In this document: positions 9,246 to 16,946 of the stretch, piece after piece | Layout: each line of letters starts with the position of its first letter | Numbering within the stretch: position 1 is the first letter of the stretch | The notes under the pieces: model-generated | The model's input: only the letters and a program-made list of their open reading frames with translations | Databases searched by the model: none | What the model was told of the DNA's origin: nothing | Translations under genes and position numbers: made by a program | Origin: Methylococcaceae bacterium | Lineage (GTDB): Bacteria > Pseudomonadota > Gammaproteobacteria > Methylococcales > Methylomonadaceae | Direction: 5' to 3' | Assembly (NCBI GenBank): GCA_021647585.1 | Contig: JAKIUK010000063.1 | Location: 1 to 23,629, forward strand | DNA: 23,629 nt

Positions 9246-9315
9246 CGAACGAGAGTAACTTCAGTCTGCCTATTCATCAAGGCTATGTTGATGGAACTCT
9301 AAAGAGGAAATAAAA

Positions 9316-11580
9316 ATGATCAAAAAAATACACTTCATCACAATGCTATGGGTGGTAGTTATTTGGTTCTTTCTGAACGGTAAGACTTGGGCTGAGGATT
9401 CATCACCTTATTACAAACAACCCTTAACATCTCCTGCTCAGATCCAATCAAGTAATGGTGAGATTGAGGCGACTATCTCTATCGATTACAATTTCACCCC
9501 AAAAAATAATCCAATCTGGAAATCCTATATTCCCAAAAACTCTGCACCTAATGCTCCTTCTACCATTGGTCCAGATGTGGTTGCGCTTCGCAATTACACT
9601 GTGCAGAATGTCAAACAGGGTAGCTTTACCTTGAAAGGCGTCACTGCACCAACACCGGCTTCAGGAACGAATACCACTTGGATCACTAACTTGATCGGAC
9701 CGACCCTGCGAGTCCAACCGGGAGATACGATCACGCTTCACTTAATCAATAATTTGCCTGATGACAGAGCTACAGGCTATGGCACGACAAAAGTCTCTTG
9801 TATTGGAGATATCGCGGTTTCAAAGGCAAGTTGCAACATGACCAATTTCCATACCCATGGTCTCCATGACTCACCTGAAACTGTAGCCAAGATACCTGGC
9901 GATAGAAAGAATATAAAAGAGACAGATTACTGGATAGGCGATGATGTTATAGATAGTTTGTTACCCGGTGGAAACCAATGGGATATCAAGATAAAAATTC
10001 CTGAGAATCATCCTGCTGGAACTTTTTGGTATCATCCCCATCAGCATGGGACAACATCTGTACAGCTAGCTAGTGGAATGGAAGGCGCCATCATTATTGA
10101 TGATAAATCATCTGCTGGGTCTAAGACCTTAGATCAGATTTTAGGTGATGCAAGGATTACTACAGATCGCCTGTTGATGTTGCAGCATCTACCCTATGAG
10201 TCAACAGATGGAAAAAGCTCTTGTGCCACATCAACCCCCTGTGAAGTTGGCTGGACAGAGCAAGGGTCTAAAGATGCTAATTTCAGTGGACATATTTTTA
10301 CTGGTTATACATTGGTGAATGGGCAAACGTATCCCCAAATTAATATGACCACTAATGCAATCGAGCGTTGGCGTCTGATTAATGGCGGAGTTGCTGAAGC
10401 CGTTTCGTTATCAATCGTTCAACTCAGTGACGCCGGTATAAAAGGTCTCTCGAGCCAGCTTGACGCACTCACAGCCCCAAATCGCAAACCCTTCAACAAG
10501 GGTAACCGTATAGGTATCGATAAAAAGAACAACATAGTCAGTAAGTTAAAGACATGGCTAACAACCAGCAGTAATTTTGCGACCGATGATAAGGGTGCAA
10601 TTGCGTCGATCCCCTTAAATATCATTGCCTACGATGGGATTACCACGGGTAGAATTGAGTCTCCAAAATGTGACAAAAAGGGGGGTGGGGGAAGCCTCGA
10701 TAACTGTGTTACCTTGGCGCCTGGCAACCGGGTTGATGCATTGATTCAACCCCCTAAGGCAGGGACTTACCTTCTAGTCAAAGGTATAAATTCAGCTTAT
10801 CTTGAAGAAAATGGTGCCAAAATTACCGAAGATATTGTGGCTGTTTTGACAGTAACGGGGAATAATACAGAGACTTCCCTGCCTGCTGAAAGTGATCTTT
10901 TGGCCTATGCAAGTCAGCAATTTTATCCACCGATGCCTGCCCTAGCCAATAAAAGTCTAACCACTCTGAACTACGAGGCTCATTTTCTCTTTTATCCAAA
11001 AAGGGGGGGTGAAGTACCTGGCAATAAAAAAGATGCCCACAACATCCACAACATCACCTTTGGAATGGCATTCGGGAAGCGCTTAGGAAGTCATTCAAAC
11101 CCAAATGCACCATCAAATCTAGATTATGAACAGTTTACTGAAAATATGATGCCCATTCTTCTCACTAAAGGTCAACTAGGTGAGTGGACCATTAAAGTGG
11201 AAGACGACGGAGAAATCCAGTCTGCTCATCCTTTCCATATTCACACCAATCCTTTTTACTTAATGGAAATAAAGACTTGCACAAAAAAAGTGACTTCAAG
11301 ACCTTCAGCAGCAGTCCCATATACAGCTAAATATACAAATTGTAAGTCGACAAAACCCATGCGTTGGCAAGATACCTTGCTAGTGCTCCCTGATCAAATT
11401 GCAACTTTCAGGTATCAGCCCTTAGATTTTGAAGGATCCTTTGTGTTCCATTGTCATTTTGTGGATCACGAAGATTCTGGCATGATGCGCTGGGTAAAGA
11501 TCTGTGATGAAAATAACAAAGATTGCAGGACTCAGGATAAATACGGGTTATTGCCCGACTTTACTCGGCAAGACCTTTAA
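9316..11580 (+). CDS. Exported multicopper oxidase
   Basis: This 754-aa protein starts with a signal peptide (KK, then a hydrophobic stretch, cut probably after TWA at residue 26) and should act in the periplasm or outside the cell. Four copper motifs are complete: NFHTHG (H179, H181), WYHPHQHG (H240, H242), HPFHIH (H638, H641, H643) and HCHFVDHEDSGMM (H712, C713, H714, H718, axial M723). They form the type 1 site and the trinuclear cluster that oxidises a substrate and reduces oxygen to water. It is much longer than CueO (about 516 aa), with a long middle domain that includes a KKGGGGS stretch encoded by a G-rich tract near 10679. The substrate (copper(I), phenolic compounds, manganese or other) cannot be told. 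AGAGGAAA precedes the ATG. The gene stands alone after an integrase remnant, so it may have been acquired. Confidence 0.93.
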   Translation: MIKKIHFITMLWVVVIWFFLNGKTWAEDSSPYYKQPLTSPAQIQSSNGEIEATISIDYNFTPKNNPIWKSYIPKNSAPNAPSTIGPDVVALRNYTVQNVKQGSFTLKGVTAPTPASGTNTTWITNLIGPTLRVQPGDTITLHLINNLPDDRATGYGTTKVSCIGDIAVSKASCNMTNFHTHGLHDSPETVAKIPGDRKNIKETDYWIGDDVIDSLLPGGNQWDIKIKIPENHPAGTFWYHPHQHGTTSVQLASGMEGAIIIDDKSSAGSKTLDQILGDARITTDRLLMLQHLPYESTDGKSSCATSTPCEVGWTEQGSKDANFSGHIFTGYTLVNGQTYPQINMTTNAIERWRLINGGVAEAVSLSIVQLSDAGIKGLSSQLDALTAPNRKPFNKGNRIGIDKKNNIVSKLKTWLTTSSNFATDDKGAIASIPLNIIAYDGITTGRIESPKCDKKGGGGSLDNCVTLAPGNRVDALIQPPKAGTYLLVKGINSAYLEENGAKITEDIVAVLTVTGNNTETSLPAESDLLAYASQQFYPPMPALANKSLTTLNYEAHFLFYPKRGGEVPGNKKDAHNIHNITFGMAFGKRLGSHSNPNAPSNLDYEQFTENMMPILLTKGQLGEWTIKVEDDGEIQSAHPFHIHTNPFYLMEIKTCTKKVTSRPSAAVPYTAKYTNCKSTKPMRWQDTLLVLPDQIATFRYQPLDFEGSFVFHCHFVDHEDSGMMRWVKICDENNKDCRTQDKYGLLPDFTRQDL

Positions 11581-11680
11581 GCCTTCTCTAAAACCCCAAA
11601 TCTTGATACTGTTACGACCTAAATTTGAGTGAACAAACCAGTGTCAGCTCAAATGTCCTAAACGAGAAAAAATTGAATTT

Positions 11681-11706
11681 TGACCCATATGGGTCATGTG
11701 TTTTTT
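11681..11706 (+). terminator. probable intrinsic terminator after the oxidase gene
   Basis: The perfect 16-base palindrome TGACCCATATGGGTCA (11681-11696) is followed after TGTG by TTTTTT. It lies about 100 bases after the oxidase stop, with no gene between. The loop is very short, so efficiency is uncertain; a protein-binding palindrome is the alternative. Confidence 0.5.
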
Positions 11707-11817
11707 GGTATATGGAGTAATCTAATCTTTGATGATAAAACCACTTAGCATTTATATGTAATGCTGCGTGCGTTAACATTCACATATTTAAGATTAAATC
11801 TGAATCACTACATATGA

Positions 11818-12003
11818 TTAAATAGTACGCACAAAGCGATTGATAAATAAATTTGCGGATTCATTTGATACTAAATACTGTTCAAATAAATCCATAACCT
11901 CAGTGACAGAGATATAGGCAAATGCACCATAGCCTTTTGTATTAAAAAAGGCATCATGTAACAGTTCTATAAAGTTCAAACGTTCAAGGATTATTTCTGG
12001 CAT
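11818..12003 (-). CDS. Small hypothetical protein, 61 aa
   Basis: I do not recognise this protein. It starts MPEIILERLNFIELLHDAFF and ends NLFINRFVRTI, is rich in aromatic and aliphatic residues and looks like a small helical protein without a clear membrane segment. The ribosome site is good (GGGGAA, six bases before the ATG). It is alone in the 630-base gap between the oxidase gene and mnmH, on the opposite strand. The good start site and normal composition argue for a real gene; the short length leaves doubt. Confidence 0.45.
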   Translation of the reverse strand: MPEIILERLNFIELLHDAFFNTKGYGAFAYISVTEVMDLFEQYLVSNESANLFINRFVRTI

Positions 12004-12212
12004 TTATTTCCCCAATAAATTCATTATCTTATTGAGCATAGTTCATTTTAATTAATAAGACAATATATATGTATATATAACTTTCCGCAAAAGAACATTG
12101 AAGATGTCAGTTTGTCATTTATATGTTGTGTCCTCTCAATACTCTTTAGCATTGAGATAAATTTTAGCCGCTTTTTCTAGCTCTCTGCCCCATCATATAC
12201 CAGTTCAAAAAA

Positions 12213-13373
12213 ATGCGTGATACACTGGATCTTTTTATTGACGATACTGCATGTGTTGAAATGATTCGGCAAGATACTGATGATTACCAAAGGCTTTTTT
12301 TAGAAGATATACCTTTAATGGATGTTCGAGCACCTGTTGAATTTAATAAAGGTGCTTTTCCCAATAGTCAAAATGTTCCAATTCTTAATGATCTGCAACG
12401 TCATGACATTGGTACTCGATACAATAATGAAGGACAAGATGCTGCTATTGCTCTAGGTCTAGAATTAGCCACTCCCGATATTCGTGAGCAAAGACTTCAA
12501 CAATGGAAACAGTTTGTAACAGCTCATCCAGAAGGTTATTTATACTGTTTTCGTGGGGGATTACGCTCACGTACAACACAAGCCTGGCTGGAAGAACAAG
12601 GTAATCACTATCCACTCATTAAAGATGGCTATAAAGCCATGCGTACTTATTTATTGCAACAACTGGAAGCCAGTGTACAGCAAATTCCTTTTGTTAAGTT
12701 AAGTGGTTTTACTGGATCAGGAAAAACCCGTGTATTAAATAAAACTCGCTATCATATTGATCTCGAAGGACTGGCAAATCATCGAGGCTCCGCTTTTGGC
12801 AGTAATATTAATGATTATCAAGCTACTCAAATTAACTGGGAAAATCAATTATCTATTGCCTGCCTCAAGTACCGTCATCACTTACCTAATTCCGGAGTAC
12901 TGCTTGAAGATGAAGGAAAACGTATTGGACGTAACATTATTCCAGATGCTTTCTATAACAAAATGGAACAATCATCCCAGATATTTCTTGAACGTGAACT
13001 GGAACAGCGTATTTCAATCATCAGAGAAGACTACATTACAACAAATTGGCCACTCTATCAGCAGCAATTTCAAGATATGGCAAATGATAAGTTTTCCTCT
13101 TTTGTACTAGACAACCTTACTCGGATAAAGAAACGTCTGGGAGGGGTTCGTTACCAACATATTCATAACTCATTTGTTAAGGCACTAGAACAATTATTTA
13201 CAACAGGAAATTGTGCTTTATTTAATGAGGGAATCCGCATTTTATTACTGGAATACTATGACCCGATGTATCAGTATCAGTTACAACAAAAGCAGGCTAA
13301 AATTTTATTTCGAGGTACAGAGGCTGAAATTTTAGCATGGGTTGATGATCACTTAAAAACAATGACGCTGTAA
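12213..13373 (+). CDS. mnmH: tRNA 2-selenouridine synthase MnmH (SelU)
   Basis: This 386-aa enzyme converts 2-thiouridine at the wobble position of Lys, Glu and Gln tRNAs to 2-selenouridine through a geranylated intermediate, using selenophosphate. The N-terminal rhodanese domain (about residues 10-140) has PLMDVRAPVEF and the catalytic C112 in YCFRGGLRSR. A P-loop, GFTGSGKT at 165-172, starts the C-terminal nucleotide-binding domain. The length fits the family. The start has only a weak ribosome site; the family N-terminus makes it credible. No selD is in the window, so selenophosphate must come from elsewhere. The gene converges with the DUF3144-like gene. Confidence 0.95.
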   Translation: MRDTLDLFIDDTACVEMIRQDTDDYQRLFLEDIPLMDVRAPVEFNKGAFPNSQNVPILNDLQRHDIGTRYNNEGQDAAIALGLELATPDIREQRLQQWKQFVTAHPEGYLYCFRGGLRSRTTQAWLEEQGNHYPLIKDGYKAMRTYLLQQLEASVQQIPFVKLSGFTGSGKTRVLNKTRYHIDLEGLANHRGSAFGSNINDYQATQINWENQLSIACLKYRHHLPNSGVLLEDEGKRIGRNIIPDAFYNKMEQSSQIFLERELEQRISIIREDYITTNWPLYQQQFQDMANDKFSSFVLDNLTRIKKRLGGVRYQHIHNSFVKALEQLFTTGNCALFNEGIRILLLEYYDPMYQYQLQQKQAKILFRGTEAEILAWVDDHLKTMTL

Positions 13374-13488
13374 GCAGTTGAAACACTGAATCGTTAATTA
13401 TCAAGTATATGAACTGACCACAGGTTAAACTTTAGAATAAGTAATCCCTAGCTGTTTTAATTGTGCTCATCCAGTATATCGTTAACAC

Positions 13489-13520
13489 CGAGAGTAACCT
13501 GCAATATGATAATAGTCATT
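13489..13520 (+). repeat. short repeat CGAGAGTAACCTGCAA...TAATAGTCATT, copy 1
   Basis: CGAGAGTAACCTGCAA followed shortly by TAATAGTCATT occurs here and again at 14100-14131. The second word also ends the inverted-repeat element at 16155-16204. It lies between convergent genes and encodes nothing that I can see. Confidence 0.6.
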
Positions 13521-13575
13521 CACAACATCAAATAATTATCACTTTTATAATAATAATTGCGCCTGAATCGCCACC

Positions 13576-13887
13576 TTATTCGTTTGGCTTTTTATTATCT
13601 GTAATCTGCATGTATGAATCAAAATTCGATGTGTAATCTTCAAGATTTTCTTCGAGCATCTGTCGATATTCCTTAGTAAAATACTCTATAAGTTCATCTT
13701 TTGCTTCGCGCATTTGTTCTGAGTTTTGAAAATTACATGCACTCACCCAGGAATTAAAACGTGCTAGTGAATACATAAAAGACGCACTCACTTTTCCACT
13801 AGTAATACTTTTATTTATTTGTCCATTTGACAAATGAATATGCGCATCTGCTCTTTCATAAAACTTATCATCGACTTCTTCTTGCAT
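13576..13887 (-). CDS. DUF3144-like protein
   Basis: This 103-aa protein matches the DUF3144 pattern as I remember it: DDKFYERADAHIHLSNGQ, then ITSGKVSASFMYSLARFN and EYFTKEYRQMLEENLEDY. It is predicted to be soluble and mostly helical; the family's function is not known. I chose the start at 13887 (MQEEVDDKFYERAD), because AGGA lies nine bases before it and family members begin there. An upstream in-frame ATG at 13938 would add 17 residues without family similarity. It converges with mnmH and appears to be a single gene. Confidence 0.82.
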   Translation of the reverse strand: MQEEVDDKFYERADAHIHLSNGQINKSITSGKVSASFMYSLARFNSWVSACNFQNSEQMREAKDELIEYFTKEYRQMLEENLEDYTSNFDSYMQITDNKKPNE

Positions 13888-13948
13888 CTTTAGTTTTCCT
13901 TTGAAGCATGACACTAGAGACAATCCAGGTGTATGCAATTATTATTTT

Positions 13949-13995
13949 ATGGCTATTAACTAAGTACAGGTAAAACTTTAAATGGGTTGTCATTT
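13949..13995 (+). repeat. ATGGCTATTAAC element, copy 1 (interrupted)
   Basis: ATGGCTATTAAC, ACAGGTAAAACTTTAAATGG and GTT-GTCATTT follow each other here and, almost unchanged, at 16155-16205. In this copy the right arm (GGTTAATAGTCAT) is broken: the next element begins at its GTCATT, which suggests nested insertion. A third fragment (ACAGGTTAAACTTTA) is at about 13419-13433. Confidence 0.6.
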
Positions 13996-14065
13996 CTACT
14001 AGCGGAAAAAATCTTGTTACTCAAGTTGTATGCGACTCAAGATTCCTCCCGCTGGTCGGAATGAC
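13989..14065. repeat. MITE/REP-like 77-base inverted repeat
   Basis: GTCATTTCTACTAGCGG...ATCTTG on the left pairs with CAAGATTCCTCCCGCTGGTC and GGAATGAC on the right, leaving a small loop. The arms are about 30 bases with a few mismatches. GATTCCTC...CGGAATGAC is wording that I have seen as a dispersed repeat in many bacterial genomes. It may act as a bidirectional terminator or be a non-autonomous mobile element. Confidence 0.65.
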
Positions 14066-14099
14066 ACCGTTTATAAAGTTCACCTACAATCATCAAAAT

Positions 14100-14131
14100 C
14101 GAGAGTAACCTGCAAAAGGCTAATAGTCATT
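14100..14131 (+). repeat. short repeat CGAGAGTAACCTGCAA...TAATAGTCATT, copy 2
   Basis: This is the same 16-mer as at 13489, followed by TAATAGTCATT at 14121-14131. It sits upstream of the DUF3144-like gene and downstream of the small sigma-like gene. Confidence 0.6.
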
Positions 14132-14292
14132 TATTATTTTTTGGTATTTTAGCATTATGTGTACAAAACATTAAGAAAAGAAGATTTCATCGATAAAAAA
14201 TACATTCTATGGCTGCTCATTTATTTTCTATGATGGTATAAATAAAGTGCTTGAACAAAAAAATAAGCTATTGTTGTTAACAACATAACATT

Positions 14293-14460
14293 CTAAAAAT
14301 TTGAATCATCTCTCAAGTCAATACAATCGTCAGGTTCAAACCCTTGTCTTATAAGATTAGCTCTTACTTTAGCCAGCGCCTGTCTTTCAATTTGCCTTAC
14401 TCTCTCACGAGAGACTCCCAAATCTTCAGCGATCTCTTGAAGTGTGTGTGGTCTCACCAT
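14293..14460 (-). CDS. Free-standing sigma-70 region 4 protein, 55 aa
   Basis: Almost the whole protein is the helix-turn-helix of sigma-70 region 4.2: PHTLQEIAEDLGVSRERVRQ, then IERQALAKVRANLI and a short acidic tail ending DLRDDSNF. Regions 1-3 are absent and no in-frame extension with region 4.1 or 3 lies upstream; a stop lies about 14 codons before. The start at 14460 has GGAG eight bases before it; an ATG two codons earlier is too close to that site. Region 4 binds the -35 element and the beta flap, so the protein could modulate promoter recognition or act as a small DNA-binding regulator. It could also be a fragment left from a larger sigma gene. Its own ribosome site speaks for a functional gene. 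Confidence 0.75.
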   Translation of the reverse strand: MVRPHTLQEIAEDLGVSRERVRQIERQALAKVRANLIRQGFEPDDCIDLRDDSNF

Positions 14461-14697
14461 ATTCATAGCTCCAATAATTATTAATGATTTATATGATGCT
14501 ATTTACCTAAAAATGTTCATTTTTAATCGTAACTATAATCCTATAAAAACAATTGAGCACGGTTTTTTCTATGATTATAAAAGAAATCGCCGATTCACTT
14601 AGTATAGGGGGTACGCCAGTGAAGTTGATACCTTAATTAGTTAGTTGATTGATTGATTTTAAGTAAAGTGTGTTACAGGTGATACTTAGGATAACTA

Positions 14698-14898
14698 TTA
14701 AGCAAGAAAATGTCCTGATGTTTTAGACAACTCCTTTTGTCTCCTAATTTCTTTTTTTTGTTCTCTATAAGGCAAAAGAACAAAATAAATTGCTAGTCCT
14801 AGCAAGATCCAGTATTTAATTCTGAAGGCTAACTCTAAATGACTCAGCATTATAGGGTGGCTCATTAGATATAGATTGATCGAATCAAAAATCTCCAT
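14698..14898 (-). CDS. Small single-pass membrane protein, 66 aa
   Basis: I do not recognise a family. From MEIFDSINLYL the protein has one hydrophobic helix (about residues 28-42, YWILLGLAIYFVLL) followed by a strongly basic tail (YREQKKEIRRQKELSK), which would stay in the cytoplasm. I chose the start at 14898 because GGGAG lies six bases upstream; the open frame continues to an ATG at 14946 without a good ribosome site. It is between the sigma-like gene and the J-domain/PilZ gene, all on the minus strand but widely spaced, so an operon is doubtful. Confidence 0.5.
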   Translation of the reverse strand: MEIFDSINLYLMSHPIMLSHLELAFRIKYWILLGLAIYFVLLPYREQKKEIRRQKELSKTSGHFLA

Positions 14899-15060
14899 AA
14901 CAGTCTCCCAATCATTTTTATTACAGCGGATAAAAAGATGACTCATTTAGCACGGAAAAATTCATTCAATCAATTCTAAATAAAAAATAATCCGGGAGTA
15001 TGGTTATCGGTTCCAGCTATACTCAATTACTCTTCGTTCAATAATTGCCCTTATCTCCAT

Positions 15061-16056
15061 TCAGACAGAGGTAGACATAAAAATACCCTTTTGAGTATTA
15101 AATTGAATAGTGAGAAATTGGGCCCCTATTATAAAAATAGAACCTGCAGATTTGAAATGTTTAACTTGACCTACTGCTTTAAATTGATTGGCATCTATTT
15201 TAATTATCTCATTTTTATTTAAATTTTGATCAGTAGTAAAACGAAGTCCCGTAGGTGACAGGTCAGATAAAGTTGCAGTAGTTTCAATACCTGGCCAATA
15301 GCTATAAATACTAATGCTAGTAATTAAATTAGTTCGAGAAAAAAATCGTCGTGGCAGTGAAGAATATTCTTTTGATAAATGTAATGGACTAGAACATTCT
15401 ATACAGAGGGAATCAATATTTTTCATCTGGCTGTGGCTCTGAGACGTATTGCAAAAGCTACAAAAATAGGTGGTTAAAGTCTGATAATGTGAACTTCTTT
15501 TATTAACGAATTCGTTAGCAGAAAAAGGGGTTGAAGTATTGAATTTTACATAATCAACATGCTGATTCCCCATAAGCACTTGATCATATTGCTTGCGCTT
15601 ATGAGGAGCACTAAGCACTGAAAAAGCTTCTTTAGTGAGTTTAGTTGATACCGTTTTCTTTTTAACCAGTATTTTATAGCTTGAAGAGATAATTGCCTGT
15701 GGGGCATCAGGTTGAATATGTAACACTCGATAATAATTACGTCTATTGCTATTGTCCACATGCATGTTATTAGTGCTTACATCAATCTTTGATTTTTTTT
15801 GTAAAAGATGACCTTTAGAAAGAGTTTCAATTTTATATTGATTTAATAACTTACTATCATACGCTGCTCTTTTTGCAGAATTACGTAAAGTAGCATATGC
15901 AAGGTTAATATTACTTGCTGTTAGGTTCTCCCCGCCCCGGTCAGGATGCAAACATAATTTATGCAGTAAGGTACGATAATTATTTTTGATAATATCCAGA
16001 GTTGCATCAGGTTGTACCTGTAATATTCGATAGTAATTTCTGCGATTATTCTGCAT
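15061..16056 (-). CDS. Tandem J domain - zinc ribbon - PilZ protein
   Basis: This 331-aa protein joins four parts. Residues 5-70 form a J domain with the HPD motif at 37-39, needed to stimulate DnaK. Residues 105-163 repeat the same opening (RRNYYRVLHIQPDAPQAII) and ending (KRKQYDQVL) but lack HPD, so this is a degenerate second J domain. C199-x2-C202 and C218-x2-C221 make a zinc-ribbon-like knuckle. Residues 235-331 look like a PilZ domain with RRFFSR (R237, R241) and DLSPTG (265-270), the two motifs that bind cyclic-di-GMP. There is no signal peptide. It could link chaperone recruitment to the second messenger, but that is inference. Only a weak AGAGAA site precedes the start. Confidence 0.85.
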   Translation of the reverse strand: MQNNRRNYYRILQVQPDATLDIIKNNYRTLLHKLCLHPDRGGENLTASNINLAYATLRNSAKRAAYDSKLLNQYKIETLSKGHLLQKKSKIDVSTNNMHVDNSNRRNYYRVLHIQPDAPQAIISSSYKILVKKKTVSTKLTKEAFSVLSAPHKRKQYDQVLMGNQHVDYVKFNTSTPFSANEFVNKRSSHYQTLTTYFCSFCNTSQSHSQMKNIDSLCIECSSPLHLSKEYSSLPRRFFSRTNLITSISIYSYWPGIETTATLSDLSPTGLRFTTDQNLNKNEIIKIDANQFKAVGQVKHFKSAGSIFIIGAQFLTIQFNTQKGIFMSTSV

Positions 16057-16154
16057 TTTCTCTGTTAAATTGGGAGTCTAATAGCTGTTAAGTGAGTCGT
16101 TAAAATTTTTTAAATTTGACCATTCTACCAGTAATATGAGCAAAATTTCAGATC

Positions 16155-16205
16155 ATGGCTATTAACAAACCACAGGTCAAACTTTAAATGGGTTAATAGT
16201 CATTT
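16155..16205. repeat. ATGGCTATTAAC element, copy 2 (complete inverted repeat)
   Basis: ATGGCTATTAAC (16155-16166) is nearly the reverse complement of GTTAATAGTCAT at the right end (about 16192-16203). Between them is ACAGGTCAAACTTTAAATGG, shared with 13966-13985. It is a 50-base MITE- or REP-like element located upstream of the His-rich gene. Confidence 0.65.
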
Positions 16206-16350
16206 TTCAGATTGAAAGTTAAACTAAAAAGCTCAAATTGTGTCTGATCAAACATCAGCACCCGTTATTGAAAAAAATAATTCTATTCACGAACAGTTAA
16301 GCTTTGTTGATATATGCTGTTTATCAAGTCAAGTTATGAGGAGCTATATT

Positions 16351-16809
16351 ATGAAATTCGGAGCTATTGTTTTAAGCGTTATTTTGACCATAATGAGCAT
16401 TACTCCTGCTTTAGCAAGTGGGGGACATGGGCGTGGTCACCATTACAATAAACACCATCATGGGGATAGACATTCCTATAGCCGTTATGGACATGGATAT
16501 TCCAACCATTATTCATACCGCCCTCATAGACGACACTATGGTCATTATGATAGTCATGGAGCTTATGCTGCTTATGCACTGGGTGGACTTGTAGTTGGAG
16601 GCATTCTTGGGGCTACACTCAACAATTCTTACAATTCCGGAGCAAGGTATTCAAATTATAATGAACCTGTTTATACCAATCGCCAAGTAGTCAACCAAGG
16701 CGTTCAGCCTTCTTATATGATGCAACCTGATGGCACTTGTTATCTGGTTAGCCATGTTTCTAATGGTAATTTAGTTTTGTCTCCTGCAGCCCAAGGAAAT
16801 TGTAGGTAA
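16351..16809 (+). CDS. Exported His-rich protein with glycine zipper
   Basis: The 152-aa protein begins MKFGAIVLSVILTIMSIT with a signal peptide cut after ALA, near residue 23. The next ~47 residues contain about 13 histidines and many Tyr, Arg and Gly (GGHGRGHHYNKHHHGDRH), a likely metal-binding stretch. Then comes a glycine-zipper segment (ALGGLVVGGILGATL) that could insert in or pack against the outer membrane, and a C-terminal part with two cysteines (DGTCYLV, QGNCR) that could pair in the periplasm. I start at 16351 because GAGGAG lies seven bases before that ATG and a signal peptide follows; the open frame extends to a GTG at 16240 without such support. Metal storage or buffering is an inference. 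Confidence 0.75.
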   Translation: MKFGAIVLSVILTIMSITPALASGGHGRGHHYNKHHHGDRHSYSRYGHGYSNHYSYRPHRRHYGHYDSHGAYAAYALGGLVVGGILGATLNNSYNSGARYSNYNEPVYTNRQVVNQGVQPSYMMQPDGTCYLVSHVSNGNLVLSPAAQGNCR

Positions 16810-16825
16810 AACAGATATCAGTTGG

Positions 16826-16908
16826 ACGAGGTCAAATAACAGTTCCTTTTCTTTGTGGTTTCTTGCACAGATATGCAATATGCATCATCAACTGCAAAAT
16901 GACCTCGT
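16826..16908. repeat. inverted repeat, possible terminator or MITE
   Basis: ACGAGGTCA at 16826-16834 is exactly complementary to TGACCTCGT at 16900-16908. Just inside them CAGTT and AACTG can pair as well, and the centre holds the repeated word ATATGC. It separates the His-rich gene from the higA remnant on the other strand. Confidence 0.5.
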
Positions 16909-16946
16909 AATACTGCTTTACAATTAGTCAACCCAAAGAAATCGTT

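Noticed and set aside
11681..11696. TGACCCATATGGGTCA as a copper-regulator operator (CsoR-like)
   Set aside because: It lies downstream of the oxidase gene, is followed by a T-run, and no promoter or gene start follows on either strand within a suitable distance; a terminator is simpler.
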